Assembly: GCA_034687125.1 (NCBI GenBank)
Contig: JAQGBZ010000068.1
Location: 62,001-126,000 of the forward strand
Origin: Neelides folsomi
Taxonomy: Eukaryota > Arthropoda > Collembola > Neelipleona > Neelidae
DNA: 64,000 nucleotides
Direction of reading: 5' to 3'
Below the pieces are notes generated by a model, which worked only from the letters and a program-made list of their open reading frames with translations, did no database searches and was not told the DNA's origin. Positions 63,931 through 64,000 of the stretch are shown piece after piece. Positions within the stretch are counted from its first letter, which is position 1, and the number at the start of each line of letters is the position of its first letter. Made by a program: the position numbers and the translations under genes.

Positions 63931-64000
63931 ATTTATTAAATGTAAATTATAATAAAAATGAAATTTGTGGGAAATAAAAAGAACAAGAACTAGTACGTGT

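Noticed and set aside
1-64000. LTR or retrovirus-like elements, LINEs, tRNA or rRNA genes
   Set aside because: I looked for reverse-transcriptase or capsid-type reading frames, long direct terminal repeats and tRNA cloverleaf signals and saw none; a repeat-library and tRNA scan would be needed to exclude short fragments.

Overview
This is an animal (eukaryotic) window: AT-rich DNA holding almost all of one very long, intron-rich gene on the + strand. The gene is the neuron navigator gene (vertebrate NAV2/NAV3; arthropod sickie). I rebuilt 30 coding exons from 3070 to 62219. Splice phases agree at every junction, and the exons sum to 7308 nt, which is 2435 codons plus a stop, close to the length of vertebrate NAV2/NAV3. 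An arthropod is likely, and a copepod such as a sea louse (caligid) is my best guess. That guess rests on the AT-rich introns, the sickie-like architecture and the mariner-type debris; it is inference, not proof.

Layout. 1-3069: upstream flank with a TATA-like motif just before the first coding exon. 3070-15817: first coding exon and the calponin-homology (CH) domain, split by a 10.8-kb intron. 21257-41294: exons for the long Ser/Gly/Pro/Asn-rich middle of the protein, with several S/T-x-I-P microtubule plus-end motifs, then the NAV signature blocks (MTEAESMESLSS, STKSEKLYPSMLQRT). 41295-57364: a 16-kb intron that contains a 326-codon open exon at 49313-50290. Its end is a phase-0 splice donor matching exon 20, so it looks like the first exon of a short isoform (predicted 1152 aa). 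57365-62219: coiled-coil segments and the C-terminal AAA+ ATPase. 62220-63400: 3' UTR with tandem AATAAA signals. 63714-63841: last exon of an unrecognised convergent gene on the minus strand.

The introns hold several decayed DNA-transposon or foldback elements: a mariner-like element with about 33-bp inverted ends (5511-6460), a foldback with 143-bp arms (11157-11681), a 572-bp element flanked by a 9-bp direct repeat (18401-18972), and an element with about 200-bp inverted ends and a Psq-like helix-turn-helix fragment (41904-42755). There are also three compact near-perfect hairpins. I saw no retrovirus- or LTR-type element, CRISPR array, rRNA or tRNA.

Function. The long product would join an actin-type CH domain, plus-end-binding motifs, coiled coils and an AAA+ module in one cytoskeletal protein, as known for NAV2/NAV3 in neurite outgrowth. 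The short product would drop the CH domain and most of the linker, keep the coiled coils and ATPase, and bring its own two S-x-I-P motifs. A 27-nt frame-preserving microexon candidate (40003-40029) adds a further possible layer of isoform control.
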